Assembly: GCF_027257975.1 (NCBI RefSeq)
Contig: NZ_JANZKX010000003.1
Coordinates: 744,001 to 808,000, forward strand
Length of the DNA: 64,000 nucleotides
DNA from: Pelomonas sp. BJYL3
Lineage (GTDB): Bacteria; Pseudomonadota; Gammaproteobacteria; Burkholderiales; Burkholderiaceae_C
Reading direction: 5' to 3'
Shown here: positions 42,973 to 52,696 of the stretch, piece after piece
How positions within the stretch are numbered: position 1 is the stretch's first letter
Layout: each line of letters begins with the position of its first letter
Made by a program: the position numbers and the translations under genes
The notes under the pieces: generated by a model
What the model was told of the DNA's origin: nothing
The model's database searches: none
The model's input: the letters and a program-made list of their open reading frames with translations, nothing else

Positions 42973-43760
42973 CAGGCGAACAAGGCCGCCAGGGCCTCGC
43001 CGGGTTCGGGGGCGCGCATGAAGGCCTCGCCCACCAGGAAGGCGTGCACGCCGTGGTCCCGCATGCGCTGCACGTCGGCGCGCTGCAGGATGCCGGATTC
43101 GGTCACCAGCAGGCGGTCCGCCGGCACACGGTCCAGCAGGCCCAGGGTGGTGTCCAGCGTGACGTCGAAGGTCCGCAGATTGCGATTGTTGATGCCCACC
43201 AGCGGCGTCTTCAGCCGCAGGGCGCGCTCCAGCTCGGCGCCGTCGTGCACCTCGACCAGCACATCCATGCCCAGATCCAGCGCGCAGGCTTCGAGATCGG
43301 CCATCAGTGCGTCATCGAGGCTGGCGGCGATCAGCAGCACGCAGTCCGCGCCCATGGCCCGGGCTTCGACGATCTGGTACTCGTCCACCATGAAGTCCTT
43401 GCGCAGCACCGGCAGCGTGCAGGCGGCGCGGGCGGCCTGCAGGTACTCGGTCGCGCCCTGGAAGAAGGGGCGGTCGGTCAGCACGCTCAGGCAGGCCGCG
43501 CCGTGGCGGGCATAGCTCTGCGCGATCTCGGCAGGGCGGAAGTCCTCGCGCAGCACGCCCTTGCTGGGGCTGGCCTTCTTGATCTCGGCGATGACGCCGC
43601 TACGCCCGGCCGCGATGGCACTGCGCAGCGAGGCCACGAAGCCCCGCACCGGGCCTTGGCCCGCGGCTTCGTCGCGCAGGCTGGCCAGCGAACGCACGGC
43701 GCGTGCCGCGGCCACTTCCTCGTGCTTGACGGCGTTGATCTTGTTCAGGATGTCGGACAT
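42972..43760 (-). CDS. trpC: Indole-3-glycerol phosphate synthase
   Basis: Fourth step of tryptophan synthesis: ring closure of CdRP. It has 262 residues starting [20 protein letters not shown]. The TIM-barrel motifs are [19 protein letters not shown] (about 56) with the catalytic Lys, [15 protein letters not shown] (about 115), [13 protein letters not shown] and [12 protein letters not shown]. It is a monofunctional form, not fused to trpF. It is separated from trpD by one small gene. Confidence 0.96.
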   Translation of the reverse strand: MSDILNKINAVKHEEVAAARAVRSLASLRDEAAGQGPVRGFVASLRSAIAAGRSGVIAEIKKASPSKGVLREDFRPAEIAQSYARHGAACLSVLTDRPFFQGATEYLQAARAACTLPVLRKDFMVDEYQIVEARAMGADCVLLIAASLDDALMADLEACALDLGMDVLVEVHDGAELERALRLKTPLVGINNRNLRTFDVTLDTTLGLLDRVPADRLLVTESGILQRADVQRMRDHGVHAFLVGEAFMRAPEPGEALAALFA

Positions 43761-43810
43761 GGTCTTGGCCTTGAGTCAGGATGTCGTGTGCAGGCTGGCG
43801 ATCGGCGCGC

Positions 43811-44329
43811 TCACAGGCTGAGCCCCTCGCGCCGCAGCTGCAGGCGCTGCGCCAGCGCGTCGGCGATCTGGCTCACGAGCTGATGCTCCTCGCGGCTGGC
43901 GCCGCCGCGGGTCTCCAGCACGCGCAGGGCCTTGCCGCCGTCCTCGTGACGGAATTCGAGCGCCAGTGAGCGGCGCTTGGATCCGCCCACGCAATACAGG
44001 CCCCAGCCAGGGCCGTCCAGGCGGCGTGGCTCGCCATCAACGCCCACGGGCGCCAGCTCGCGCGTGGCGAAATCCAGGCGCCAGCCCAGGTGCTCGCGCC
44101 TCAGCAGGCCCCAGGCAGCCATGCCGGCCACCACCAGGCCCAGGGCCAGCCAGCCAGCGCCCGTGCGCCAGGCGTCGGGCAGCAGGGGCACGCCCCACAG
44201 ACCCAGCGCCGTGCCAGTCAGGCCCAGGCCCCAGGACAGCGGGTGCACCTCCACGCGCGGCAGCAGCACCTGGCGGGCCTGGGGGATGTCATCCCGCAGG
44301 CGGCGCCAGAGGGCGGCATTGGATCTCAT
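43811..44329 (-). CDS. Small membrane protein of unknown function in the trp operon
   Basis: 172 residues starting [20 protein letters not shown]. It has two adjacent hydrophobic helices (about 33-50 and 58-76), and the rest looks cytoplasmic with a predicted beta-rich C-terminal half ([20 protein letters not shown]). No family recognised. The start overlaps the trpD stop in ATGA, so it is co-translated. A much longer frame in the same phase runs over trpD and is not real. Confidence 0.7.
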   Translation of the reverse strand: MRSNAALWRRLRDDIPQARQVLLPRVEVHPLSWGLGLTGTALGLWGVPLLPDAWRTGAGWLALGLVVAGMAAWGLLRREHLGWRLDFATRELAPVGVDGEPRRLDGPGWGLYCVGGSKRRSLALEFRHEDGGKALRVLETRGGASREEHQLVSQIADALAQRLQLRREGLSL

Positions 44330-45360
44330 GCGGCGCCCAGGGCCTGCGTGGTCGCGATGAACTGGTCGAGCTTGGCCCGCGCCGCGCCGCTGCGGATGGC
44401 CTCGCGCGCGCGCTCGATGCCGTCGCCGATGCTGTCCGCCACATTGGCAGCGTAGAGCGTGGCGCCGGCGTTGAGCAGCACGATGTCGCGCGCGGGGCCG
44501 GGCTCGTCGGCCAGGGCGCCCAGCAGCATCTGGCGGCTGTCTTCCGGCCCGGCGACCTTGAGGCTGCGGTTGGAGGCCATGGCCAGGCCGAAGTCCTCGG
44601 GGTGGATCTCGTACTCGCGGATCTCGCCGTTCCTCAGCTCGCCCACCTGCGTGCCCGCGCCCAGCGAGATCTCGTCCATGCCGTCCTTGCCGTACACGAC
44701 GACGGCGTGCTCGGCGCCCAGGCGCTGCATCACGCGCACCTGGATGCCGACCAGGTCCGGATGGAACACGCCCATCAGGATGTTGGGCGCGCCGGCCGGG
44801 TTGGTCAGGGGCCCCAGGATGTTGAAGATGGTGCGCACGCCCAGCTCCTTGCGAACCGGGGCGATGTTCTTCATGGCCGGGTGGTGGTTGGGCGCGAACA
44901 TGAAGCCAATGCCGCACTGCGCCACGCAGGCCGCCACCTGCTCGGGCTTGAGCATGATGTTGGCGCCCAGGGCCTCCAGCACGTCGGCGCTGCCGGTCTT
45001 GCTGGAGACGCTGCGGTTGCCATGCTTGGCCACTTGCGCGCCGGCCGCCGCGGCCACGAACATCGAGCAGGTGCTGATGTTGAAGGTGTGGGCGCCATCG
45101 CCGCCGGTGCCCACCACATCGACCAGATGCGGCTTCGGCCCCAGCGGGACCTTGACCGAGAACTCGCGCATCACCTGCGCGGCGGCGGTGATCTCGCCGA
45201 TGGTCTCCTTCTTGACGCGCAGGCCGATCAGCAGGGCCGCGGCCATCACGGGGGACATGTCCCCGCTCATGATGCGGCGCATCAGGGTCAGCATCTCGTC
45301 GTGGAAGATCTCGCGGTGCTCGATGGTCCGCGTCAGGGCTTCGTTATCGGTGATGGGCAT
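44326..45360 (-). CDS. trpD: Anthranilate phosphoribosyltransferase
   Basis: Second step of tryptophan synthesis, joining anthranilate and PRPP. It has 344 residues with the PRPP-binding [20 protein letters not shown] (about 79), [19 protein letters not shown] and [17 protein letters not shown]. All are standard for a separate TrpD. It lies 12 bases after ltaE. Confidence 0.96.
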   Translation of the reverse strand: MPITDNEALTRTIEHREIFHDEMLTLMRRIMSGDMSPVMAAALLIGLRVKKETIGEITAAAQVMREFSVKVPLGPKPHLVDVVGTGGDGAHTFNISTCSMFVAAAAGAQVAKHGNRSVSSKTGSADVLEALGANIMLKPEQVAACVAQCGIGFMFAPNHHPAMKNIAPVRKELGVRTIFNILGPLTNPAGAPNILMGVFHPDLVGIQVRVMQRLGAEHAVVVYGKDGMDEISLGAGTQVGELRNGEIREYEIHPEDFGLAMASNRSLKVAGPEDSRQMLLGALADEPGPARDIVLLNAGATLYAANVADSIGDGIERAREAIRSGAARAKLDQFIATTQALGAA

Positions 45361-45372
45361 GACGGTTTCCGT

Positions 45373-46395
45373 TCAGGCTTTGAAGTAGTCGCGGACGGCG
45401 GCGATGGCGCGGTCCACGCCCGCCGCATCGACGTCCAGATGGGTCACGAATCGCAGGCGGTACAGGCCCGTGGCCAGCACGCCGCGCTCCTTCAGGAAGG
45501 GCAGCAGGCCGGCCGCGCGCGCGGTGTCGCCCACATCGGCGAAGACGATATTGGTCTGCGGCGCCTCGATGGCAAGACCTGGCACCCCGGCCAGGCCCTC
45601 GGCCAGCCGGCGCGCGAGGGCATGGTCCTCGGCCAGGCGGCGCACGTGATGGTCCAGGGCATGGTGGGCCGCGGCGGCCAGCAGGCCCGCCTGGCGCAGG
45701 CCGCCGCCGGCCATCTTGCGCCAGCGGTGGGCGGCCTTGATGAAGTCGCGCGAGCCGCACAGCACCGAGCCCACCGGCGCGCCCAGGCCCTTGGAGAAGC
45801 ACACGGAGACGCTGTCGAAATGGCTGCAGATGCGGCGCGCCGCGGCGTAGGGGTCGGCCGCGTCCACCGCCACGGCTGCGTTGAAGAGCCGCGCGCCATC
45901 GAGGTGGCGGGCCAGGCCACGGCGCTGCGCGAGCTCCGAGGCCGCGGCGAGGTAGTCCATGGGCAGCACCTTGCCGCCGATGGTGTTCTCCAGGGTCAGC
46001 AGCCGGGTGCGGGCGAAGTGGGCGTCGTCGGGCTTGATGTTGGCCTCGATGTCGGCCAGCAGCAGGCTGCCGTCCGGCTGCTGCACCAGGGGCTGCGGCT
46101 GGATGGAGCCCAGCACCGCCGCGCCACCGCCTTCCCAGCGGTAGGTGTGGGCCATCTGGCCGACGATGTATTCGTCGCCGCGCTGGCAGTGGGCCATCAG
46201 CGCGCACAGATTGCTCTGCGTGCCCGTGGGCATGAAGAGCGCGGCCTCGAAGCCCAGCCGCGCGGCCAGGTCCTCCTGCAGCGCGTTGACGCTGGGGTCG
46301 TCACCGAAGACATCGTCGCCCAGCGGCGCAGCGCTCATGGCCTCGCGCATGGCCGGCGTGGGCTGGGTGACGGTATCGCTTCGCAAGTCAATCAT
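45373..46395 (-). CDS. ltaE: Low-specificity L-threonine aldolase
   Basis: PLP enzyme splitting threonine and allo-threonine into glycine and acetaldehyde. It has 340 residues starting MIDLRSDTVTQPTPAMREAM after an AAGGAG site. The motifs are MPTGTQSNLCALMAH, LENTIGGKVLPM, HLDGARLFNAAVA (Asp binding the PLP nitrogen) and VSVCFSKGLGAPVGS with the PLP lysine. It is inserted between trpG and trpD. A seven-codon longer start exists. Confidence 0.92.
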   Translation of the reverse strand: MIDLRSDTVTQPTPAMREAMSAAPLGDDVFGDDPSVNALQEDLAARLGFEAALFMPTGTQSNLCALMAHCQRGDEYIVGQMAHTYRWEGGGAAVLGSIQPQPLVQQPDGSLLLADIEANIKPDDAHFARTRLLTLENTIGGKVLPMDYLAAASELAQRRGLARHLDGARLFNAAVAVDAADPYAAARRICSHFDSVSVCFSKGLGAPVGSVLCGSRDFIKAAHRWRKMAGGGLRQAGLLAAAAHHALDHHVRRLAEDHALARRLAEGLAGVPGLAIEAPQTNIVFADVGDTARAAGLLPFLKERGVLATGLYRLRFVTHLDVDAAGVDRAIAAVRDYFKA

Positions 46396-46465
46396 GGCCT
46401 GACTACTCCTTGGCAATCGGTCTTCGCTTGGCGCCGTCCGCCGCGGGACCCGGCGGGGCGGCCTC

Positions 46466-47050
46466 TCACTTCCGCAGCTGCAGGAAGTTCCTCAGCATGG
46501 CATGGCCGTGCTCGGACAGGATGGACTCCGGATGGAACTGCACCCCCTCCAGCGGCGTGGCTGTGCCGGCCAGCTCGCGGTGGCGCAGGCCCATGATCTC
46601 GCCGTCCTCGCTGCGGGCGGTGACGACGAATTCCTTGGGGAACGTCGCCTCCTCGACCACCAGCGAGTGGTAGCGCACCACGGTGAAGTCCTGCGGCAGG
46701 CCGGCGAACACGCCCTGCTGGTCGGTGTGGATCACGCTGGTCTTGCCGTGCATCTGGGTCTTGGCGCGGACGATGTTGGCCCCGAAGGCCGCGCCCATGC
46801 TCTGATGGCCCAGGCACACGCCCAGCAGGGGCAGCTTGCCCGCGAAGTGACGGATGGCCTCCACGCAGACACCGGCCTCGGCAGGTGAGCAGGGACCGGG
46901 CGAGAAGACCAGGTGCGCCGGCTTCAGGGCCGCGATCTCGCCGACGGTGATCTCGTCATTGCGCACCACCTTCACCTCGGTCCCGAGTTCGCCGAAGTAC
47001 TGCACCAGGTTGAAGGTGAAGCTGTCGTAGTTGTCGATCATCAGCAGCAT
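46466..47050 (-). CDS. trpG: Anthranilate synthase glutamine amidotransferase subunit
   Basis: Supplies ammonia to TrpE. It has 194 residues starting [20 protein letters not shown]. The nucleophile Cys is in [16 protein letters not shown] (about 80), and the His-Glu pair in [13 protein letters not shown] (about 173). It overlaps the preceding amidotransferase-like gene by ten bases. Confidence 0.96.
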   Translation of the reverse strand: MLLMIDNYDSFTFNLVQYFGELGTEVKVVRNDEITVGEIAALKPAHLVFSPGPCSPAEAGVCVEAIRHFAGKLPLLGVCLGHQSMGAAFGANIVRAKTQMHGKTSVIHTDQQGVFAGLPQDFTVVRYHSLVVEEATFPKEFVVTARSEDGEIMGLRHRELAGTATPLEGVQFHPESILSEHGHAMLRNFLQLRK

Positions 47051-47775
47051 GAGCGCGCCTCCTGTTCAGCGGCGCGCACGGCCGCAGCCTCGACCCAGGC
47101 CCTGACCAGGCCCGGCAGATTGCCTTGCAGCGCCTGGCGTTCCGGCTGGAACAGCGCTGCCACGAAAAAGGGATGCCCGGCCAGTTCAACCGCCCGCACA
47201 TCGCCGGCCGGCCCCTGGGCGGCGGCCTTGAGTGGCCCCGCGGTGAGGGCCGCCACGAAGTCGGGGTTGAGCCCGAATCGGCAGCGGTAGCCCTCGCTGA
47301 AGGGCTGCCCCTCGTAGACGGCATGCAGGCGCGTGCCCGGCAGAGGGGCCAGCCGCTCGTGCTGCTCCACCAGCTCGCAGGCCAGATGATGGATCACCCG
47401 CCGCTCGCCGGCCCCGGCGGTCTCCTCGTGCTCGGCGTCGACCCAGCCCAGCACATGGCGGGCGTACTCGACCACGGCATGCTGGAAGCCGCCGCAGGTG
47501 CCCAGGAAGGGCTGGCCGCTCTCGCGCGCCTGGCGGATGGCGCGCAGGGCGCCGTCCATGCTGCGGTAGGGGCTGCCCGGCACGCACCAGACGCCGTGGG
47601 CGGCATGCAGCGCGCTGCCGTCACCGATCTCGTCGGTGGCCAGCCAGCGGGCCTGCAGGGGCTGATCCAGCGCCTGGCTGGCGAGGTCCAGGGCCAGGGG
47701 GATGGCGCGGTGGGCGGTGATGGCTTCGTCGCGGTCCCCCACCAGCACCAGCTCGAGGGTCGGTGCGGGGCGCAT
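47041..47775 (-). CDS. CTP-synthase-like class I glutamine amidotransferase protein
   Basis: 244 residues starting [20 protein letters not shown]. It resembles the isolated amidotransferase half of CTP synthase: [20 protein letters not shown], nucleophile Cys in [18 protein letters not shown] (about 100) and a [12 protein letters not shown] His/Glu pair (about 210). No synthetase domain is attached. Its ATG overlaps the trpE stop by one base and its end overlaps trpG. Its substrate is unknown; being in the anthranilate synthase operon beside a bona fide trpG is notable. Confidence 0.82.
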   Translation of the reverse strand: MRPAPTLELVLVGDRDEAITAHRAIPLALDLASQALDQPLQARWLATDEIGDGSALHAAHGVWCVPGSPYRSMDGALRAIRQARESGQPFLGTCGGFQHAVVEYARHVLGWVDAEHEETAGAGERRVIHHLACELVEQHERLAPLPGTRLHAVYEGQPFSEGYRCRFGLNPDFVAALTAGPLKAAAQGPAGDVRAVELAGHPFFVAALFQPERQALQGNLPGLVRAWVEAAAVRAAEQEARSCC

Positions 47776-49259
47776 CAGAAGCCCTCCTCGACCAGCTCGG
47801 CCGCGCGCAGCAGGGCCCGTGCCTTGGCCTCGGTTTCCTTCCATTCCAGCTCGGGCACGGAGTCCGCCACCACGCCGGCCGCGGCCTGCACATAGAGCAT
47901 CTGGTCCTGCACGATGCCGGTACGGATGGCGATGGCCAGGTCCATGTCGCCCGCGTAGCTGAGGTAGCCGCAGGCGCCGCCGTAGATGCCGCGCTTGACG
48001 GGCTCCAGCTCGTCGATGATCTCCATGGCCCGGACCTTGGGCGCGCCGGTGAGGGTGCCGGCAGGGAAGGTGGCGCGGAACACGTCCATATTGCTGACGC
48101 CGGGCTGCAGCTGCCCCTCGACATTGCTGACGATGTGCATCACGTGCGAGTAGCGCTCGATGACGAAGGCATCCGTCACCTTGACGCTGCCGGTGGTGGC
48201 GATGCGGCCGATGTCGTTGCGGGCCAGGTCGATCAGCATCAGGTGCTCGGCGCGCTCCTTGGGGTCGGCCTTGAGCTCGGCTTCGAGGGCCAGGTCTTGC
48301 TCGCGCGTGGCGCCGCGCGGCCGCGTGCCGGCCAGCGGGCGGATGGTGACCTTCTGCCCCTCTGCCGTGCGCTCCTGGCGCACCAGGATCTCGGGCGAGG
48401 CGCCGACGATCTGGAAGTCCCCCATGTCATAGAAGTACATGTAGGGGCTGGGATTGAGCGAGCGCAGCGCGCGGTAGAGGCTCAGCGGGGATTCGGTGTA
48501 GCGCTTGGACAGGCGCTGGCCCACCTGGACCTGCATCATGTCCCCGGCGGCGATGTACTCCTTGGCCTGCAGCACGGCGCTGAGGTAGTCGGCCTTGGCG
48601 AATTCGCGCAGCACCGGGTGCGACTGCCCGCGCTTCACCTGCGGCGCCGAGACGCTGTAGCTGAGCTTGTCCCGCAGCTCGGCGAGGCGCTTCTTGGCCT
48701 TGAAGTAGGACTCGGGCTGGGCCGGGTCGGCATAGACGATCAGGTAGAGGCGGCCGGACAGGTTGTCGATGACGGCCAGCTCCTCGCACTGCAGCAGCAT
48801 GACGTCGGGGGTGTCCAGGCCGCCGGGCTTCTCGGTCTTGGCGAGGCGCGGCTCGATGTAGCGCACGGCGTCGTAGCCGAAGTAGCCGGCCAGACCGCCG
48901 CAGAAGCGCGGCATGCCGGGGCGCAGGGCCACCTTGAAGCGCTGCTGGTAGGCCTCGATGAAGGCCAGGGGGTTGCCCTCGTGGGTCTCGACCACCTCGC
49001 CATCGCGGCGCACCTCGGTGCGCTGCCCGTGGCTGCGCAGCACGGTACGCGCCGGCAGGCCGATGAAGGAGTAGCGCCCGAAGCGCTCGCCGCCCACCAC
49101 GGACTCCAGCAGGAAGCTGTAGCGCCCCTGGCCGGCACCGGCACAGAGCTTCAGGTAGAGGGACAGCGGGGTTTCAAGGTCCGCAAAGGCCTCGCTGATC
49201 AGAGGGATGCGGTTGTAGCCTTCTGCGGCCAAGCTCTGGAATTCGAGTTCGGTGATCAC
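47775..49259 (-). CDS. trpE: Anthranilate synthase component I
   Basis: Converts chorismate to anthranilate with TrpG. I chose a GTG start (complement at 49257-49259) giving (V)ITELEFQSLAAEGYNRIPL, 494 residues; an in-frame start nine codons upstream is possible. The feedback site LETPLSLYLKL is near the N terminus. The catalytic half contains IRPLAGTRPRGATREQD, LARNDIGRIAT, MHIVSNVEGQL and GGACGYLSYAGDMDLAIAIR. It heads the trp operon. No leader peptide with a Trp run was found upstream. Confidence 0.95.
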   Translation of the reverse strand: MITELEFQSLAAEGYNRIPLISEAFADLETPLSLYLKLCAGAGQGRYSFLLESVVGGERFGRYSFIGLPARTVLRSHGQRTEVRRDGEVVETHEGNPLAFIEAYQQRFKVALRPGMPRFCGGLAGYFGYDAVRYIEPRLAKTEKPGGLDTPDVMLLQCEELAVIDNLSGRLYLIVYADPAQPESYFKAKKRLAELRDKLSYSVSAPQVKRGQSHPVLREFAKADYLSAVLQAKEYIAAGDMMQVQVGQRLSKRYTESPLSLYRALRSLNPSPYMYFYDMGDFQIVGASPEILVRQERTAEGQKVTIRPLAGTRPRGATREQDLALEAELKADPKERAEHLMLIDLARNDIGRIATTGSVKVTDAFVIERYSHVMHIVSNVEGQLQPGVSNMDVFRATFPAGTLTGAPKVRAMEIIDELEPVKRGIYGGACGYLSYAGDMDLAIAIRTGIVQDQMLYVQAAAGVVADSVPELEWKETEAKARALLRAAELVEEGF

Positions 49260-49667
49260 GTTCTCTTCTCGCGATGTCAGGGGCACCGGCCCAGGGGCGG
49301 CGGAGCCCGATCGTACAGATCAGCCTGGCTGACATGCCGCGGCGCTGCCAGAGGCAGCACCGGCGCACGGATTCGCAACAGCTTTCGCGGGAACTACGAG
49401 GAAATGACGCGGAAGTGTGGACCCCGGGAACCGGGGCCGGCAAGCAGGCCAGGCGCTTCAGTGGGTGAAGGCGGACGGGCATCGCCAGGGCCAGGCTCCC
49501 CGGTCGTTCGACCCCTTGATCTGCTTGCGCGTGATGAACATAGTGCGGGCGAGTGTAGCAGTGCTACACGAAAACTGAGACCTGCCCCTAGCTCAAGCCT
49601 TCGCCGTTCAGACATACTCCTTTTTACAAGTTCTGCAGCTGTCATGCAGACATCCTTGGAGCGAGAC
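49260..49667. other. Divergent control region, trpE / chalcone-isomerase-like gene
   Basis: About 400 bases with no gene. It contains a perfect palindrome at 49553-49569 and a plus-strand TTGATC/CATAGT pair 17 bases apart (49516-49544) directly before it. No trp attenuator with tandem Trp codons is seen. Confidence 0.45.
49553..49569. promoter_or_regulatory. 17-base perfect palindrome, candidate operator
   Basis: GTGTAGCA and TGCTACAC flank one central base. It lies just downstream of a candidate plus-strand promoter in the region between trpE and the chalcone-isomerase-like gene. The symmetry suggests a dimeric repressor site; the regulator is unknown. Confidence 0.5.
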
Positions 49668-50264
49668 ATGCGTCGTTTGATTCTTGCAGCGCTGGTAGCG
49701 CTGGCAATGCCCCTGGGCGCTCAGGCCCAGGCCGTGGAACTGGCCGGGGTGAAGTACGAGCCCCAGGCCGAACTGGGTGGCCAGAAGCTGGTGCTCAATG
49801 GTGCGGGCATCCGCTACAAGGCCATCTTCAAGGTCTACACCGCCGGCCTCTACCTCAAGGAGAAGACCGGCACGCCCGACGGCGTGTTCGGCATGAGTGG
49901 CCCCAAGCGCCTGTCCATCCACATGCTGCGCGAGATCGATGCCAACGAGCTCGGCAAGCTCTTCACGAAGGGCATGCAGGACAACGCCACGCCCGAGGAC
50001 TTCTCCAAGTCCATCCCCGGCGTGATGCGCATCGCCGAAGTCTTTGCAGCCAAGAAGAAGATGAGCTCCGGTGAGGGCTTTGCCGTGGACTTCGTCCCCG
50101 GCACCGGCACGGTGATCTCGGTCAACGGCAAGGTGCAGGGCGAGCCCATCAAGGAGCCGGAGTTCTTCACCACGCTGATGCGCATCTGGCTGGGCAAGAA
50201 CCCGGCGGATGGCCAGCTCAAGGATGCCCTGCTGGGCATTCAGGCCCAGGGCCGCAGCCGCTGA
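49668..50264 (+). CDS. Secreted chalcone-isomerase-like protein
   Basis: 198 residues starting MRRLILAALVALAMPLGAQA, a signal peptide cut after AQAQ. The mature part (ELAGVKYEPQAELGGQKLVL, GAGIRYKAIFKVYTAGLYL) is the bacterial chalcone isomerase-like domain (PF16036). Bacterial members lack a known flavonoid role and may bind fatty acids. A GGAGCGAG site precedes the ATG. It is inserted in opposite orientation between trpE and gph. Confidence 0.88.
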   Translation: MRRLILAALVALAMPLGAQAQAVELAGVKYEPQAELGGQKLVLNGAGIRYKAIFKVYTAGLYLKEKTGTPDGVFGMSGPKRLSIHMLREIDANELGKLFTKGMQDNATPEDFSKSIPGVMRIAEVFAAKKKMSSGEGFAVDFVPGTGTVISVNGKVQGEPIKEPEFFTTLMRIWLGKNPADGQLKDALLGIQAQGRSR

Positions 50265-50288
50265 GCGGCAGGCCGGCCCACGAGGCGC

Positions 50289-50957
50289 TCAGGGCGCCAG
50301 CAGGCGCCCGATCTGGTCCAGCCGGTCCAGGTGCGCCAGGGCCGGCACGGCATCGATGGGCTCGCCGTGGTTGTAGCCATGGCGCAGCAGCACTACCGGG
50401 CAGCCGGCCGCATGCGCGGCCTGCGCGTCGTTGCTTGAATCCCCGATCATCCAGGCCTCCTGCGGCCGCACGCCCAGGGCCTCGCAGGTCTTGAGCAGGG
50501 GCAGCGGATCGGGCTTCTTGCGCTCGAAATCATCACCGCCGAACACCCGGTCGAAGTAGCCCGCCAGCCCCTTGGCCGCCAGCAGGTCGCGGGCAAAGCG
50601 CGCCGGCTTGTTGGTCAGGCAGGCCATGGGCAGGCCCTGCGCCTTCAGCAGGTCCAGGCCCTCCACCGTGCCCGGGAACAGGTCCGAGGCCTGCCCGTTG
50701 AGCTGCAGGTAGTGCGCCTGGTAGCGGGCCCAGGCCGCCTCGTACAGCCCGGCATCGCCGCCCACCTCGCGCAGGGCCGAGCGGATCAGCTGCTCGCTGC
50801 CTCGCCCCACGGCCTGCAGCACCCACGCCCGTGAGACCGGCGGCAGGCCGAGGTCGGCCAGGGTGAGGGCCAGCACGGCCACGAAGTCGCCGACGGTGTC
50901 GACAAGGGTACCGTCGAGGTCGACGAGGAAGGCTCTGGCAGACGGATGGGCGGACAT
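50289..50957 (-). CDS. gph: Phosphoglycolate phosphatase-like HAD hydrolase
   Basis: 222 residues, HAD family. Motif I is FLVDLDGTLVDTVGDF (nucleophile Asp), motif II lies in MACLTNKPARFARDLL, motif III in the KKPDPLPLL region, and motif IV is MIGDSSNDAQAAHAAG. In many betaproteobacteria gph directly precedes trpE; here one inverted gene separates them. Other small phosphorylated substrates cannot be excluded. Confidence 0.9.
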   Translation of the reverse strand: MSAHPSARAFLVDLDGTLVDTVGDFVAVLALTLADLGLPPVSRAWVLQAVGRGSEQLIRSALREVGGDAGLYEAAWARYQAHYLQLNGQASDLFPGTVEGLDLLKAQGLPMACLTNKPARFARDLLAAKGLAGYFDRVFGGDDFERKKPDPLPLLKTCEALGVRPQEAWMIGDSSNDAQAAHAAGCPVVLLRHGYNHGEPIDAVPALAHLDRLDQIGRLLAP

Positions 50958-51096
50958 CGGAGGCTCAGGCCGGCCCGGGCCGGCAGTGGGGATGGGCCCT
51001 GGATCCTAGCGGGTCCTGCGACCCATGAATGCCGCTCATGGCCGACATGAGGGCCGATGGCAGTCGGGGCCGCCCGGGCCCGATACCGTGGCAGCC

Positions 51097-51672
51097 ATGA
51101 AAACACTCGTCCACCTCTTCCACCCCCGCCTGGGCCAGTCCAACATCAACCGTCGCTGGGCCGAGGCCTGGCGCACGCTGCCGGGCACCACGCTCAACCT
51201 GGTCCATGAGCAATACCCCGATGGCCGCATCGACATCGCCCGCGAGCAGGCCCTGCTGCTGGCCCATGAGCGCATCGTCTTCCAGCATCCGCTGTACTGG
51301 TACTCCGTGCCGCCGCTGATGAAGACGTGGATGGACGAGGTGCTGCAGCATGGCTGGGCCTATGGCCGCGGGGTCCGCACGCTGCACGGCAAGCAGTGGT
51401 GGTCCGTGATCAGCGCCGGCGGCACCGCAGAGGACTACCAGGCCGGCGGCTTCAACGAGTACAGCCTCAGCGAGCTGCTCAAGCCCCTGCAGCGCACGGC
51501 CGGCATGCTGGGCATGCAGTACCTGCCGCCCCATGTCGAATACGGCACCCACCAGCAGGACGCGGCGACCCTGGCCGGAGTGGGCGAGCGGCTGCTGCGG
51601 CGCCTGCCGGGACTGCCTCCCCTCGACAAGCCGCTGGACAAGCCCCTCGAGACGCGCGCCGAAGCCGCCTGA
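51097..51672 (+). CDS. Flavodoxin-fold NAD(P)H oxidoreductase (KefF/MdaB-like)
   Basis: 191 residues starting MKTLVHLFHPRLGQSNINRR. It has the NAD(P)H quinone oxidoreductase flavodoxin fold, with HPLYWYSVPPLMKTWMDEVL and HGKQWWSVISAGGTAEDYQA typical of the KefF group. The usual substrates are quinones, with FMN as cofactor. Its stop codon directly abuts the stop of the convergent LysR gene (TGATCA). No Kef transporter lies nearby. Confidence 0.88.
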   Translation: MKTLVHLFHPRLGQSNINRRWAEAWRTLPGTTLNLVHEQYPDGRIDIAREQALLLAHERIVFQHPLYWYSVPPLMKTWMDEVLQHGWAYGRGVRTLHGKQWWSVISAGGTAEDYQAGGFNEYSLSELLKPLQRTAGMLGMQYLPPHVEYGTHQQDAATLAGVGERLLRRLPGLPPLDKPLDKPLETRAEAA

Positions 51673-52587
51673 TCAGCCTCCCCGCAGGGCCGCCACCACC
51701 TGCTGGCGCAGCCAGCGGTGGCGCGGATCGCGGTGCTGGGCCGCGTGCCACAGCATCACCACGGCATGCGAGGGCAGCGGCAGCGGCGGCTCCCAGCAGC
51801 GCAGCGCCAGATGCCGGGACAGGCCCAGCGCCACGCGCCGCGGCAGGGTGCAGACCAGCTCGCTCTCGGCCACCTGCCGCGCCGCACTCGCGAACTGCGT
51901 GAAGGTGCAGGCCACATGCCGGCGGCGCCCCTGCCGCTGCAGCCAGCTGTCGACCGGGCCCAGCCCCACGCCGGTGGGGCTCACCAGCACATGCGACTCC
52001 GCCAGGTAGTCGTCCAGCGTAATGGCGTCCGCCTGCCAGCGCGGATGCCGTCGGCTGGCGATCACCACGAAGGTTTCATCCCACAGCACGCGCCGGTGCA
52101 GACTCTGCGGCGCCTGCTCGTAGCGGCCGATCAGCAGGTCGACCTGCGTGGCGGCCTGCAGGAGGTCGAAGTCGCTGGGCTGCACGCAATGCAGGGTGGA
52201 CTGCGGCGCCAGCCGGCGCAGCCGACCCAGCAGCGCCGGCGCCAGGACCAGGTCCCCATAGTCGGGCATGGCGATGCGGAAGGCATGCGCACCGGCCGCG
52301 GGCTCGAAGCCGGGCTGCGGCGCCACCACCTCCTGCAGCTGGCGCAGGGCCTGCTGCAGCGGCTGTTTCAGGGACTCCGCCCGCGCGCTGAGCCGCATGC
52401 CGCGCCCGGCCCGCACCAGGAGGGGGTCGCCAAAATGCGCCCGCATCTGGCGCAGGGCATGGCTCATGGCCGACTGCGTCACGTTGGCATGCAGGGCGGC
52501 GCGGCTGACGCTGCCTTCCTGCAGCAGCAGGTTGAGCCACTGCAGCAGCCGGGGGTCCAGCTCGGGGGAGGTTCCGGAAGTGCTCAT
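51673..52587 (-). CDS. LysR-family transcriptional regulator
   Basis: 304 residues starting MSTSGTSPELDPRLLQWLNL. The winged helix at about 12-70 contains GSVSRAALHANVTQSAMSHA and LRQMRAHFGDPLLVRAGRGM. The periplasmic-binding-like effector domain follows. It is divergent from an MFS gene 110 bases away, so that carrier is the probable target. Upstream extensions of the frame are not conserved. Confidence 0.9.
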   Translation of the reverse strand: MSTSGTSPELDPRLLQWLNLLLQEGSVSRAALHANVTQSAMSHALRQMRAHFGDPLLVRAGRGMRLSARAESLKQPLQQALRQLQEVVAPQPGFEPAAGAHAFRIAMPDYGDLVLAPALLGRLRRLAPQSTLHCVQPSDFDLLQAATQVDLLIGRYEQAPQSLHRRVLWDETFVVIASRRHPRWQADAITLDDYLAESHVLVSPTGVGLGPVDSWLQRQGRRRHVACTFTQFASAARQVAESELVCTLPRRVALGLSRHLALRCWEPPLPLPSHAVVMLWHAAQHRDPRHRWLRQQVVAALRGG

Positions 52588-52696
52588 GCGGCGGGGGGCC
52601 CGGACGCGCCCCTGGGTAGATGCGGAGCAGTGACTATACGCAGGCCGGGGACAATGCCGCATCGCCCCGCCCCCCGGGCTTCCAGAGCATCTCCCC

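Noticed and set aside
43811-44917. A 368-codon minus-strand frame over trpD
   Set aside because: Its first 196 codons lie in another phase of trpD and are Arg/Pro-rich. Only the last 172 codons, starting at an ATGA overlap, look real.
47763-49667. N-terminal 600 residues of a plus-strand frame running into the chalcone-isomerase-like gene
   Set aside because: This part mirrors trpE. Only the last 198 codons, beginning with a signal peptide, are a real gene.
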